Assembly: GCA_027578815.1 (NCBI GenBank)
Contig: JANBTH010000132.1
Span: forward strand, 1 to 32,147
DNA length: 32,147 nucleotides
Source of the DNA: Coemansia sp. RSA 1804
Taxonomy: Eukaryota; Kickxellomycota; Kickxellomycetes; Kickxellales; Kickxellaceae
Reading direction: 5' to 3'
In this document: positions 1 through 9,008 of the stretch, in pieces
How positions within the stretch are numbered: the first letter of the stretch is position 1
How the letters are laid out: every line of letters begins with the position of its first letter
The notes under the pieces: model-generated
Seen by the model: only the letters and a program-made list of their open reading frames with translations
The model's database searches: none
What the model was told of the DNA's origin: nothing
Made by a program: the position numbers and the translations under genes

Positions 1-262
1 GCCGTCGGATATCGCGCTCGGTCGTATCCACTGGTAGGTTGTACATGTAAATGGTGCGGCTTGTAGGCATCAGAAGATCGCCATCCTTGCTGCCCTTGTG
101 CTGCTTGAAGTATAGGTAGTGTAAGCTTCCGTTCTCGCCATCCTCATCCTCAGTGCTAGAGGCAAAGCGCACAGGGAGTATCTTGTAGCCAGCGATCTCC
201 TCGAGTCCGTCGCTCCCTTTGCTCTTTTTGCCGTCGTTCCTCTTTACTTTTTTGCCAACCAT
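1..262 (-). CDS. RRP7: RRP7-like rRNA-processing protein, N-terminal part (cut by window edge)
   Basis: Reading the minus strand from the ATG at 260-262 gives 87 open codons to the window edge with no stop. The product starts MVGKKVKRNDGKK, then has GYKILPVRF, LHYLYFKQHK and SRTIYMYNLPVDTTERDIRR. This order (short basic N-terminus, GYKxLPxRF block, HYLYxKxH block, then RTxxxxNxPVDTTE at the start of an RRM-like fold) is that of Rrp7/RRP7A. That nucleolar protein works in 18S rRNA maturation and 40S subunit assembly (UTP-C/CURI complex in yeast). About a third of a normal 280-300-residue protein is visible; the RRM body and C-terminal helical domain lie outside. No in-frame upstream ATG competes closely. 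The call rests on motif recognition, not an alignment. Confidence 0.82.
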   Translation of the reverse strand, partial: MVGKKVKRNDGKKSKGSDGLEEIAGYKILPVRFASSTEDEDGENGSLHYLYFKQHKGSKDGDLLMPTSRTIYMYNLPVDTTERDIRR

Positions 263-1098
263 CAGTCCAAATTCTCTTTGTTTTGTGCAGAACGGGCACT
301 GTACTATGAAAAATATAAAGCAAAAGTAAATTGGGCAATATCTAAACAGAACAAAAGAGACAGCCAGCTTGACTGCTTAAACGATTCATGCACAAAATAA
401 GCAGAAAAATTATTTCGGCCATTCCTCACATTGGCAAAAAGATTTGTAGGCAGCAATCCTGAGTTGATATGTGGTGATTCGCCAATCATAATAGCAGTCG
501 ATCAAATTTAATCAGTCAATAACCTAGTGGTGACATCCTCTCACTTGGGACCGTACCATTTGCCTGAGCCGGAAATGCGGACCAATGGCATAAAGGACTA
601 AACGCAAGTGGTCATTGATCACAGCACAGCAAGTAGAGAATTGATGATGCCACAGACTGTTTGTTGGTTCCAGGGCATTAATAACACGATTGTATGTTGT
701 GAGTGTGTATGCGGGCTTCTAACAATAACGTGATTCTAGCATGTAACCAACAGCGCCTTTAAGCGACAGGTCCTATTCGTTATTAATTTTCTCTTGTCCG
801 CATACAAAATTTATCTGACGCCGGTCATTGCTGTCTGCCATTTCATTTGACATCTGGATTGCACATGTTTGCCTTGTAAATAAATATGACAAGCTGTAGT
901 ATGCAATGTCCTTCAATTGCAGGTGTTTTCCTTTTTGGACTGTGGTAAAGCTGTGCAATGAGTGTGGTTGCAGACCCGCACCCATTGGAAAGAAAACCGC
1001 GGTTGTGTTTTGAACGAAACAAAAACACCAATGAAATCCATATTTCCAACAGCACGGTAACGTTGCTCTATATTTGGAAGAGGATTGACAAAGAATCC

Positions 1099-1121
1099 TT
1101 TCCACCAAAAACTGGTGGAAA
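1099..1121. repeat. Perfect 9-bp inverted repeat, 5-nt loop
   Basis: TTTCCACCA at 1099-1107 is followed by AAAAC and then TGGTGGAAA at 1113-1121, an exact reverse complement. It could form a compact hairpin in RNA or a short cruciform. There is no T-run directly after it on either strand, so it does not look like a simple terminator. Confidence 0.75.
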
Positions 1122-2841
1122 CCGCATTTCAACGAGTTGGACAAAAACGCTCAGCAGACCTTGGCATTGTTTTTTCTGTAATGCGCATTTTTATTAAAAT
1201 TCGAGTGTGCGAAACGATGAGAGCTGGCAAACGTTTGTTCAAATACAAAAAAAAGAATAATGGCGAACACAATTGTGTTGAAAGACAAAAAAGAGAGAAC
1301 CAAATTTGCTTACATTCTGCGAAGCAAACTCACCAGCTTATTGCGTTAGTAATTGCAATAAATGTGGCGACGGGCTTTGCTCAGTGTTGTTGATCATCTC
1401 CAATAGCGAGAGAGAGCTCAAACACATTTGCACATGTCTGTAAAGTGGCAGAACGTCCGCGCAAGACCAGCACTTTCAAGAAGCCAACAGAGCTTCAGAT
1501 ATTTTATTTATTAAAGCACAAAACGCAGGTTCAATTAGAATTTCTTTCCGTTTCGCTTTTGGTAAACTTTTTTAACGTTTTTCTTCTTTGTCTTGTCACA
1601 AGATATTTAAATACCAAAATTCTATCATTCTTTTATAAGCTTTGGTCTTTAGACAGAAAAAGACTTTTTGCGCCAACGACAAATAGGTACTGTGACACAC
1701 AATTATCTTGAAATTTTGCATGAAATGAACGTGTTGTTAAAATAGTGAATGCGGCGAGCTTGTATTGATTTTATATATACTTTTGTTGCCCTGAGATATA
1801 TGTTGTTCTGTTTCCTTGTCCTCCTTTTCCTTTATGTATACTTGTATCTATTTTCGATTGATATTTTTGCACCCGTTGGCATTGAGGCTAATGAGCACAT
1901 CATAATTCGCCTTATTGCTCATAATACCGCCCCTCCCACTGATCCTTACCGAGCTGTTGGATTCCGCATGAAATCTCAAAGAAAAATTTTCCAGCAAGAA
2001 AATAGCTGTTGCACAGCGGCTTGCCGTCTTGTACGTATTTATTTTGCGGGGATTGTCGATAGTAGAAATGGCAGATGCCACCAGCGACAGATTCTGCGAT
2101 TGTGCTGTCCGTTTTACGTGCTATGCGCATTCTTGACCCATCCTTCACTCACTTGTCTGCACCACTGCAAGTAGAGCTATTGCATCTACAATAGGAGCAG
2201 TGGCACCAGAAAGGCACGGCGCACTGTGCCAAACAGTCTCACAAACGTGCTTCAGCCATATTGATTGACAACTTTCTCGGCCCAGCTCGTCTGCACTTGT
2301 GCAGAAGGATGCGCATGCTCTTGTTTGTTGGGGGTGGGTGCGTGTGTAAAATGGGCGAATTGTGGTGCTTGGATTCATCGATTCGTAGCACAGTACCCTG
2401 GTTTCCCCATCTGCACGAAGCCAGGGCTGATGTGCACTGTGCAATTCTGTTCCAGTTTCCACATGCACGATTCGAAATTTCCTACCAGACTGAATGGGCT
2501 GGGGATCCTTTTTTTTCTGCCTTCACTTGAGTCTGGCCAGGTGTGCTACGCCTCCCTACCGGGCTGTTGTTCCAACACACAAGTTGCCCTTCCTTTCCCT
2601 CTCCTTCCCACTCCCCTTCAATTCACGTCAATAAAATAATACGCATCCCTCGCTTGGGACCCGCGGCGTTGTGCTGTAATTTTTATTACTATATATTTTT
2701 ATTCTATTTTGTTTTGTTTGCCTTTCCTGTAAAGGACCTTCTTGTTGTAATTTCCTTCTCCGCTCAAAACACACTCGCGCGTTTTCGTAGACAGTAGAAC
2801 ACACATATCGCCAGGCCAACAAGTACACTACCCTGCTAGAG

Positions 2842-2880
2842 TGACAGAATACCCAGAGTGTATATAAGAATATTCTGTCA
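2842..2880. repeat. Perfect 10-bp inverted repeat flanking a TATA-like box
   Basis: TGACAGAATA (2842-2851) and TATTCTGTCA (2871-2880) are exact reverse complements separated by 19 bases that contain TATATAAG. The TATA-like core inside a palindrome suggests a promoter with a dimeric-factor site, but no transcript start is known. The nearest plus-strand gene starts more than 900 bases away. Confidence 0.6.
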
Positions 2881-3538
2881 TATGGGCGCGTCTGTTTTGC
2901 TTTAGCAAGCTTGGCCACAGCACTCCAATTCTATTATCTTCCGCCACAGCCATAAAAGAACCAGAAAGGCGTATATTATTCTTGGCCGTCCTTTTCAACA
3001 AGCACAAAAGGGACTAATAAGCGAAACAAAGACCATTTTATTGGGTGTCCGAAAACCCAAGGGCGAAAACAAGAAGCGTGAGTGAAAGAAAGAACGGAAA
3101 GGGGAGGAGGCTCTACGCCGATTTTTGCATAAAAAACCGTACACTTACCGTGGTAGCCGTACATCCAAAGCATACCATGCTGAGACTGCTCCTTCATGTT
3201 TGTATATTCACAAGGTACCTCCCGAACTCAAAGCCTTGCTTCCCCCTTTTTTTAATTATATCACAGGGTCTGCCTAAATTCTTCCCATCTTTCGTTGCTG
3301 GAAAAGCGCTCTTTCAATTAAACGCTGCTGGCTACAACCGCACAAAAGCATACCAAGATGACTATGCAATCTGCAACAGACAAAACATACTGATATCTCT
3401 CTGCGAGGCATTATTTATCTGTTACAGGTCGCGCCTCTACCTCATTATGCTTGTATTACATCTCTGGTGTTTACCAAATACACCCTGTGATTTGGAGATA
3501 GTGATGTATGTTCTGCTTGCAGCAATTCGTATACGCAC

Positions 3539-3553
3539 ATATATATATATATA
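3539..3553. repeat. AT dinucleotide microsatellite
   Basis: A short run of alternating A and T follows GCAC at 3535-3538. It is simple sequence typical of AT-rich spacers; no function can be read from it. Confidence 0.7.
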
Positions 3554-3799
3554 ACAGCCGTTTGCTCAAGTTTACTGCAATTCCTTGACATGTTTATTCA
3601 GGTAGTCTAACTCGTTCTGTTTTTCTCTGGTGATTTATAACGCCGTCATTTGTGTAGGTATCTTCCTCTACAAGCACTATCTTTAACCCGTCCAGATTTC
3701 TCTACTCGACGAGGTTTAAAGGAGGTGAAAGAAGAGTAAAAGTTCAAGCCCTTGTCCTTCTTGCTTATACGAGATTTTTAACATCTCGGCTTGCTGTCC

Positions 3800-5317
3800 A
3801 TGGCACCTGGACGTCCAACTCCAACAGGCCATATGTCTTTCAACGGAAATGGCACGGCAACGCCGCCGCTGAATGGTCATGGAAACAGCAATGGAAGGCG
3901 TCGACCGAATCGGGGCACTCAGCGAAGAAACCGGCGACAGCAAGCAGAACAAGCCCAGCAGTTGCATGGGTTGCCCGAATATCTTTACGATTCATATGAG
4001 CGACTGTACAATATCCCAAGAGATGGGACCAGCAGCAACAGCAGCAGAATGCAGACTCAGTTGCCCCCTCTTCTCATTGATGCATACTCTGGGAACGAGG
4101 TCACATACACATCATTCCGAGCACTTGCCGCTACATTAGCCACCAGCCTGGGTGCTAGAAACCACGTAGCCCCAGGCGATACGATAGCTATACTTGCAAC
4201 ATCAAATATCAATGTCCCGATTGTTGCTACGGCCGCGTGGCTTCTTGGCGCATGTGTTGTTGTGCTGTCGCCGCATTTGTACACGGACGAGCTCTATGCG
4301 CTTTTGTCACAGCAGCCCTCGCCCCGCAGCTTCTTCGTGTCGCGAGCTCTGCGTGGAACAGCAGCACAGCTGATAACCAACCTTGGGTTGCTGCACTCCG
4401 AGGTCCGGCCACATATTGTTGTCTTTGACGCTTACGACGACGATTATGAGTTTCAGGCGCCTAGGGAGCAACAGGTGCCCGGGGTTAGAGGTGGTTTGTG
4501 GGAGCTCGAGGAGCTCTACATATCCAGACCGGGCGAGTATCCGATAGAAAGGCTGCCTCTGACACTCAGCGAAGCGCAGGAGCACATAGCAATAATCTAT
4601 TACAGCCATATTGTAGAGGCCAACGATCAGTATGATGTGACCGCAATCTCTCTATCGCACGAGAATGTAATTAGCCACTACAACGGTCCACTTCGCCGAT
4701 CACCGTCGCTTCCGGATACAACAACAATTACAACGCCGCCATCCCACTCGTCATCAGCCACGCCACGCTCTCAAACACCAATCTCTCGCACGCCATCGGT
4801 CTACGGAGTCGAGCCCTATTCGCAGCTGGACGATGACAGCGGACCGGCGCCCCCAAATCCTACAGCATACTCCGTGCTGCGCATGCACCAGGCATATCGC
4901 CTGCACCGAATCATATTTGACATATTTTGTCGAGGAGCTTCGTACATTGTTGCGCCGCAGTTTGTATCTGCAGAGTTTGTTAGCCTGGTCGACAGATACG
5001 CAATCCGCCACGCTGAGCTGACATTTGCAGAGATGCAGAGCCTCATCGGCTATCTGCAAGCTCATGACCTGGATCAGCCGCTCCCACGCAGAGACTGGCC
5101 ACTGCATGCGGTTGAAGTTCCTGAAGGATCAACGCCTGCAGACTACTTTCTGACAACCACAATTGGAAGCATGTTGGGCACGCTCCGGTATATATACACA
5201 GAGTCGGAGCGCACGCAGACGGAGCTGGCACCAACACTTGTCCGTCTGCTCCCCCAGATCGAGATTGTTCGAACGAGATTTGGGTCATATGTAGAGCCTC
5301 CCGTCAACCCCCGTTGA
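3800..5317 (+). CDS. Adenylate-forming (ANL) superfamily-like protein, truncated and probably non-catalytic
   Basis: The first ATG is at 3800 (MAPGRPTPTG); a TTG-started extension upstream is not a credible eukaryotic start. Product 505 aa. Residues 1-55 are Gly/Asn/Arg-rich and disordered. From about 56 the sequence follows the N-terminal half of acyl-CoA/4-coumarate-CoA ligase-like enzymes: PPLLIDAYSGNEVTYTSFR, then GDTIAILATSNINVPIVATA, then GACVVVLSPHLYTDELYALL. The region aligning with the phosphate-binding loop (263-293) reads IAIIYYSHIVEANDQYDVTA before LSHENVISHY, so the usual S/T-G-T-T-G-x-P-K signature is missing. A Ser/Thr/Pro-rich insert (about 298-350) follows, then GASYIVAPQFVSAEFVSLVD, matching the core after A4. 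The protein stops near where the YGxTE motif would lie (RFGSYVEP) and lacks the whole C-terminal half with the adenylate-binding Asp, hinge and catalytic Lys. I infer a pseudoenzyme, perhaps a binding or scaffold protein. It is convergent with GCP2; only 195 bases separate the stops. Confidence 0.7.
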   Translation: MAPGRPTPTGHMSFNGNGTATPPLNGHGNSNGRRRPNRGTQRRNRRQQAEQAQQLHGLPEYLYDSYERLYNIPRDGTSSNSSRMQTQLPPLLIDAYSGNEVTYTSFRALAATLATSLGARNHVAPGDTIAILATSNINVPIVATAAWLLGACVVVLSPHLYTDELYALLSQQPSPRSFFVSRALRGTAAQLITNLGLLHSEVRPHIVVFDAYDDDYEFQAPREQQVPGVRGGLWELEELYISRPGEYPIERLPLTLSEAQEHIAIIYYSHIVEANDQYDVTAISLSHENVISHYNGPLRRSPSLPDTTTITTPPSHSSSATPRSQTPISRTPSVYGVEPYSQLDDDSGPAPPNPTAYSVLRMHQAYRLHRIIFDIFCRGASYIVAPQFVSAEFVSLVDRYAIRHAELTFAEMQSLIGYLQAHDLDQPLPRRDWPLHAVEVPEGSTPADYFLTTTIGSMLGTLRYIYTESERTQTELAPTLVRLLPQIEIVRTRFGSYVEPPVNPR

Positions 5318-5347
5318 TCGGAAGGTAGAGAATTTTGCTTTGGTTAT

Positions 5348-5353
5348 TTTATT
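5348..5353 (-). terminator. Candidate poly(A) signal for GCP2
   Basis: On the minus strand this is AATAAA, about 160 bases past the GCP2 stop at 5513. It lies only about 30 bases beyond the stop codon of the convergent plus-strand gene, so the two 3' UTRs probably overlap. Only the hexamer is seen; use is inferred. Confidence 0.35.
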
Positions 5354-5512
5354 TGTCATATCCTACACTACAAAATTCTAGACAAAAGACTACACATCTA
5401 ATTATTTTGCGCAGAGATAGCAGTTAATAGTCTTAATAGTGCCATTGGTAACGCCATTGATAAGAAAATTGAAATATATGCAGAAAAAAAGAAAAGGATG
5501 GCTGATATCGCT

Positions 5513-8500
5513 CTAACGTCCGGAATAGCCACCGCCGTCGTCGCCATATCCTCCATTGCAGTCCAGACGAACCGCCAAATTCAGGTACATCACCTCGAAC
5601 TTGTGAGCATAGTGGTTGAGCGCACTCAGCAGCGACTTTAGTTGCTTTACCCAGTACTTGTCAAGAGTATCCATGTTATCGTAGACCTTCTTCAGGTACG
5701 CGTACTCACTATCCGGGTCGTTTGAGCTTTTGTTCATCTCAGCAAGCAGTCTTCCCGAGACTGTGTTGCGAGCAGTGGAAGAGCTGTCTCCAGCCACCTT
5801 GAACAGCGCAGACCTGGACGAAACAAGCTTGTTGACGGTGTATGTGAATTTGTTTGCCCGCTTGAGCAGCTCAACCATGGCCTTTGGAAGCTTGGTCGCA
5901 GTCAGCCCGCATTGCTGGAACATGACATCCAGATGGCGGATATGGACCTTGCACAGCTCGTCGACTGTCTTTGCATCCTTCATCAGGCGAATCATGCGGT
6001 CCCACTGCGGCTCAATCACGTCCCAGAAGCAGTAGTACAGGATCTGCTGGATGCTTATGAGCATCCGGTGCCGCATTGTCTGGATCTTGAGGAAAAGATC
6101 GCGTCGCATGGCTTCGGCCTTGCTTGCATCTTTCCCCGACAGCCCCGCATCGACGCGCGGGTCCTCGAGCTTTAGGTTGATAAGCCACGAGGAGACAAGG
6201 TTCTGCTCGGTCTGCTTTAGCGCTAATAACAGCCTGCTCAGCGCCTTGTACTTGCTCAGCGCTACCTTGTCCAGAACAATGGTAAGCGGGAATGGGATAT
6301 TCAGCCGTAAGGCAATGGGTATATCGTCTGTTGTAAAACTGTCATTGGAAACAGCTGAGCTGAGGAACGCAGAGCTGCCAGTCAGATTAGTGTTGGAGTT
6401 CCTTTGCGCATAATGGGCCGACTGAAGCGCCATAGACCCATCAGAAGCGACAAGCACACTCTCGCCCGAGGCAATCACCTGTAACATCTCGAGCAGATCG
6501 GACGTCTCCATGGAAACCTTGACGATATCCTTAAGCGGGTCGTCGTGGGCCACAGACGCGGGATTAAGCAGAGCAATGTCCAGGAACGACTGCAGGCGGT
6601 TGGCAGACATGTCCTTGGCCTGGCGGTTCATCTCGAACTTTGCCAAATCGAGAAAGTGTGTCAAAAAGTCTGACTTTTCAAACAAGAGGTAGCGCTTAAC
6701 CGCACCCATGTAGTCCATCAGCTTGCTGTCCTTTAGCAGTATGTCGAGTAGCGCTTGGTTTGCGCGCAAGTACGCCTGGTCGATCCCTCGCATCAGTGTC
6801 TGCGGGTTGAGCCAGTCGTTCAACAATGCGGTTTCTTCCTCTTGCTCGTCCTCGTTGCACATATCCTCGTCCGCTATCTGTTCGCTGGAACGCATGCTGA
6901 GCTGCTGGGAGTAAAGTTCTGCCGTTGCCGAAGACATCACCTCTGCCGGCCGTATTCGAGGAACAGGCACGCCGACGCTGGTAGACTCGCTGAGTTTAGC
7001 ATCCAGTGTCAACGCAGATGCCGAATCAGAAAGGATATCCAGAGCACGCAGATCAACGCCACATGCACGTAATATGTTCAGATACTCGCCGGTACGCAAT
7101 ATCTTTACAGAGTATGGACGTAGAAACGCAGGCGTCAGCTCTGAAATAGATATGAAACCCAGCTTGCGTTGGCCGGGCGGAGACCTGGTATCAGAGCCGA
7201 TCATGGCCTCGGAATCGACAAACGTCCTAGCAGCCACGCCATCGGAGACACTGGCAACCATGAACTCCTCTCCAGGACTGCCAGGCTTGTTGTCCTCCAG
7301 CTCGCCAGTGTGCAGCCAGTGCTTCAGCATCTGCAAGAACGGAACCGACGCCTTGGACAAGAGAAACTCGTACATGCGTCTGGTGGCAGCATCGCCTCCA
7401 CGCATCTTTATCATATCCGATATAACATTGAGTGTGTACCCGCCACGCACCACAAACTTTTCGCTCGGCTCGTCCTCCTCATAGTCCGACTCGTCAGCGC
7501 TGCTTGCAAAGTCGTCATCGTCATCGGCAAACCGTGCCACGTTTCTGGCTTGGGCTTCCGGGTTGGCGTTCTTGTCAACCAAGGAGGCAAACCCGTCGCC
7601 CTGAGAATTGTTCGATTCCTCCGGCGTCTTCTTCTCCTGCGGCAGGTCCTTTGCCTGGATCTCGCCAATCAGATGCGTAAGCCGCTCAAACGTCTGCGTG
7701 CTTGGGTACACGTGGTACCACAGCTGCTGCAACGTGTATGGGCTGGTGTCAGTAGATGTGCGCACGAGTGTCTCAAGTGTAAACACCAGCGCGTAGTAGT
7801 CCTTGAGGACTGTTTGGATTGCAGCGCAGAGGGCTTGGTTGACCACGCCGGCCTGGCGACGCGCATAGACGGCGGTGAAGTACTCCACGCGCTTGTGCAT
7901 CAGCACAAGAGAAAGTACCTTGTTCGCCATCTGGGCCAGCGTTGAGTTGATCCACATCGGGGCAATAAGAGCGTCCTCAATGAGCATAGGGTGCCTCCAC
8001 TTGGTGGAGTGGGGCTTGTGTCGAAAAGAAATATACCTGCCGCTGACGCCGAGCATAAGGGACAGAATGTCCTCGATAATGGCCAGCTCCTGCTGCTCCG
8101 GAGGAAGCTCGCGCAGCTCCACCTCGCTGTCATATATATTGGTCGCCTGCTGCTCCTCCGCAACACGGTAGAGCTGTTCGGGGTTCGGCTTGACGCCGCT
8201 AACCCTGCGCATATCAAATAGCCTTGGTGCTAGCGGCGCTCTTTCGCGGCCGCGGATGGTGCGGAATGAGCTTTCGAACTGGTGGTAGTTGGTGTTGAAG
8301 TATGGCTGTTCTTCGGCAGAGTCGCCGGTCTCGGAATGCGTCGGCGCCCCATGCGCGTCTTGGGGCGTAAAGACAATGGAGTCGGCGCGACTGCGTAGTG
8401 AATGGCGCATTCCAGTAGAAAGGAAATCCCTGTCGGCTATGTCGTGTTCGCTGCCATAGGCCGCTGGGTATTCCGTGTAGCTGCTACGCTTTATACCTGC

Positions 8501-8536
8501 CAATTCGCTGCTGTACTCAAGGTCGCGTTTGCTCAT
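5513..8536 (-). CDS. GCP2: Gamma-tubulin complex component 2 (GCP2/Spc97/Alp4 family)
   Basis: Single-exon 1007-aa protein starting at ATG 8534-8536. It builds the gamma-tubulin small complex with GCP3 and gamma-tubulin, which nucleates microtubules at spindle pole bodies or other organising centres. GCP2 landmarks: the Gamma-ring motif start LPPEQQELAIIEDILSLMLG (from about 144) with GRYISF; a helical block to about 300; the spacing signature MLKHWLHTGELED near 410 (family W-I-x-x-G-x-I-x-D-P); YSVKILRTGEYLNILRACG near 475-495, diagnostic for GCP2; then the C-terminal GRIP2 domain (about 580-990) with LLDILLKDSKLMDYMGAVKR and PFPLTIVLDKVALSKYKALS, the gamma-tubulin-binding half. Somewhat longer than human GCP2 (about 900) because of a disordered first 110 residues and an acidic insert (DDDDDF..DEEDE-like, about 335-365). 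The C-terminus is Gly/Tyr-rich. Its start faces the EBP gene across a 472-base divergent promoter. Confidence 0.92.
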   Translation of the reverse strand: MSKRDLEYSSELAGIKRSSYTEYPAAYGSEHDIADRDFLSTGMRHSLRSRADSIVFTPQDAHGAPTHSETGDSAEEQPYFNTNYHQFESSFRTIRGRERAPLAPRLFDMRRVSGVKPNPEQLYRVAEEQQATNIYDSEVELRELPPEQQELAIIEDILSLMLGVSGRYISFRHKPHSTKWRHPMLIEDALIAPMWINSTLAQMANKVLSLVLMHKRVEYFTAVYARRQAGVVNQALCAAIQTVLKDYYALVFTLETLVRTSTDTSPYTLQQLWYHVYPSTQTFERLTHLIGEIQAKDLPQEKKTPEESNNSQGDGFASLVDKNANPEAQARNVARFADDDDDFASSADESDYEEDEPSEKFVVRGGYTLNVISDMIKMRGGDAATRRMYEFLLSKASVPFLQMLKHWLHTGELEDNKPGSPGEEFMVASVSDGVAARTFVDSEAMIGSDTRSPPGQRKLGFISISELTPAFLRPYSVKILRTGEYLNILRACGVDLRALDILSDSASALTLDAKLSESTSVGVPVPRIRPAEVMSSATAELYSQQLSMRSSEQIADEDMCNEDEQEEETALLNDWLNPQTLMRGIDQAYLRANQALLDILLKDSKLMDYMGAVKRYLLFEKSDFLTHFLDLAKFEMNRQAKDMSANRLQSFLDIALLNPASVAHDDPLKDIVKVSMETSDLLEMLQVIASGESVLVASDGSMALQSAHYAQRNSNTNLTGSSAFLSSAVSNDSFTTDDIPIALRLNIPFPLTIVLDKVALSKYKALSRLLLALKQTEQNLVSSWLINLKLEDPRVDAGLSGKDASKAEAMRRDLFLKIQTMRHRMLISIQQILYYCFWDVIEPQWDRMIRLMKDAKTVDELCKVHIRHLDVMFQQCGLTATKLPKAMVELLKRANKFTYTVNKLVSSRSALFKVAGDSSSTARNTVSGRLLAEMNKSSNDPDSEYAYLKKVYDNMDTLDKYWVKQLKSLLSALNHYAHKFEVMYLNLAVRLDCNGGYGDDGGGYSGR

Positions 8537-9008
8537 TTTGCTTCCTAGTTTGCCAAATTGGGCTTGAGAGACAGTGAAAAGAAAAAAAATAAGGCAGAGA
8601 AAGCAAACACAGAATCACGAAAGGAAAAAAAGGCAGGGATGTGATGGTGATGTTTGCTTTTTTATTTTTATTTCTGTCATATCGTAAACAAAGTAGCTCA
8701 GCGACTCGACTCGACATTTTCAAACCGAGTCGTTGCATTGGTTATTTCGGACCAAGCTTACGGATAGTCCGAGCTGCACCATCAGAATGAAACCAAAAAA
8801 ACCCGCTTTCATCTTCGCCAGATGTTCCTCCCACCCTTTTTCCCTCTCCCTTTTTAATTATAAATTTGTTTACCCTAAGATTCCTTTGCCTTCTCTTTGT
8901 TTCTTCTCTTACAAACCCAAGACTCTTTTCTAATTATTAAAGTTCTATACCCCTGGTACTCAAAAACATTAGCATATAATTGAAAAAGGATACTCTTCTA
9001 ACAAAACA
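8537..9008. promoter_or_regulatory. Divergent promoter region between GCP2 and EBP
   Basis: 472 bases separate the two ATGs. The GCP2 side (8537-8680) is purine-rich on plus, hence C/T-rich on the GCP2 coding strand. The EBP side (8818-8930) is C/T-rich on plus. Both fit the pyrimidine-rich leaders common upstream of fungal genes. Between them lies a tandem CGACTCG pair (8702-8713) and its reverse complement CGAGTCG (8726-8732), a plausible factor-binding palindrome. A TATA-like ATATAATTG lies near 8974, 35 bases before the EBP start. Function is inferred from position. Confidence 0.5.
8702..8732. repeat. CGACTCG direct pair with inverted partner
   Basis: Two overlapping CGACTCG copies (8702-8708, 8707-8713) are followed by CGAGTCG at 8726-8732. 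The 7-bp arms are exact; the spacing of about one to two helical turns is typical for a dimeric regulator site in the shared GCP2/EBP promoter. Confidence 0.55.

Larger units (their letters stand above)
263..3799. other. Long spacer without recognisable gene
   Basis: AT-rich DNA between the divergent RRP7-like and adenylation-like genes. Open frames here (for example plus 1749-2174, plus 3045-3554, minus 2145-2468) are short, overlap each other on several frames, have no recognisable motifs and show no rise in GC like that over the real genes. The spacer holds two perfect inverted repeats (1099-1121 and 2842-2880, the latter enclosing TATATAAG), a short AT dinucleotide run near 3539-3553 and several C/T-rich tracts. 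The last 100 bases should contain the 5' leader of the downstream gene. A spliced gene with small exons cannot be ruled out by eye. Confidence 0.6.

Noticed and set aside
3045..3554. 169-codon plus-strand ORF before the adenylation-like gene
   Set aside because: Starts with a TTG codon, lacks motifs, and overlaps a minus-strand frame of equal quality.
3791..3799. Three-codon upstream extension (TTG start) of the adenylation-like protein
   Set aside because: Eukaryotic initiation is far more likely at the ATG at 3800.
7169..7945. 258-codon plus-strand ORF inside GCP2
   Set aside because: Antisense shadow of a clearly conserved GCP2 coding stretch; no recognisable motif.
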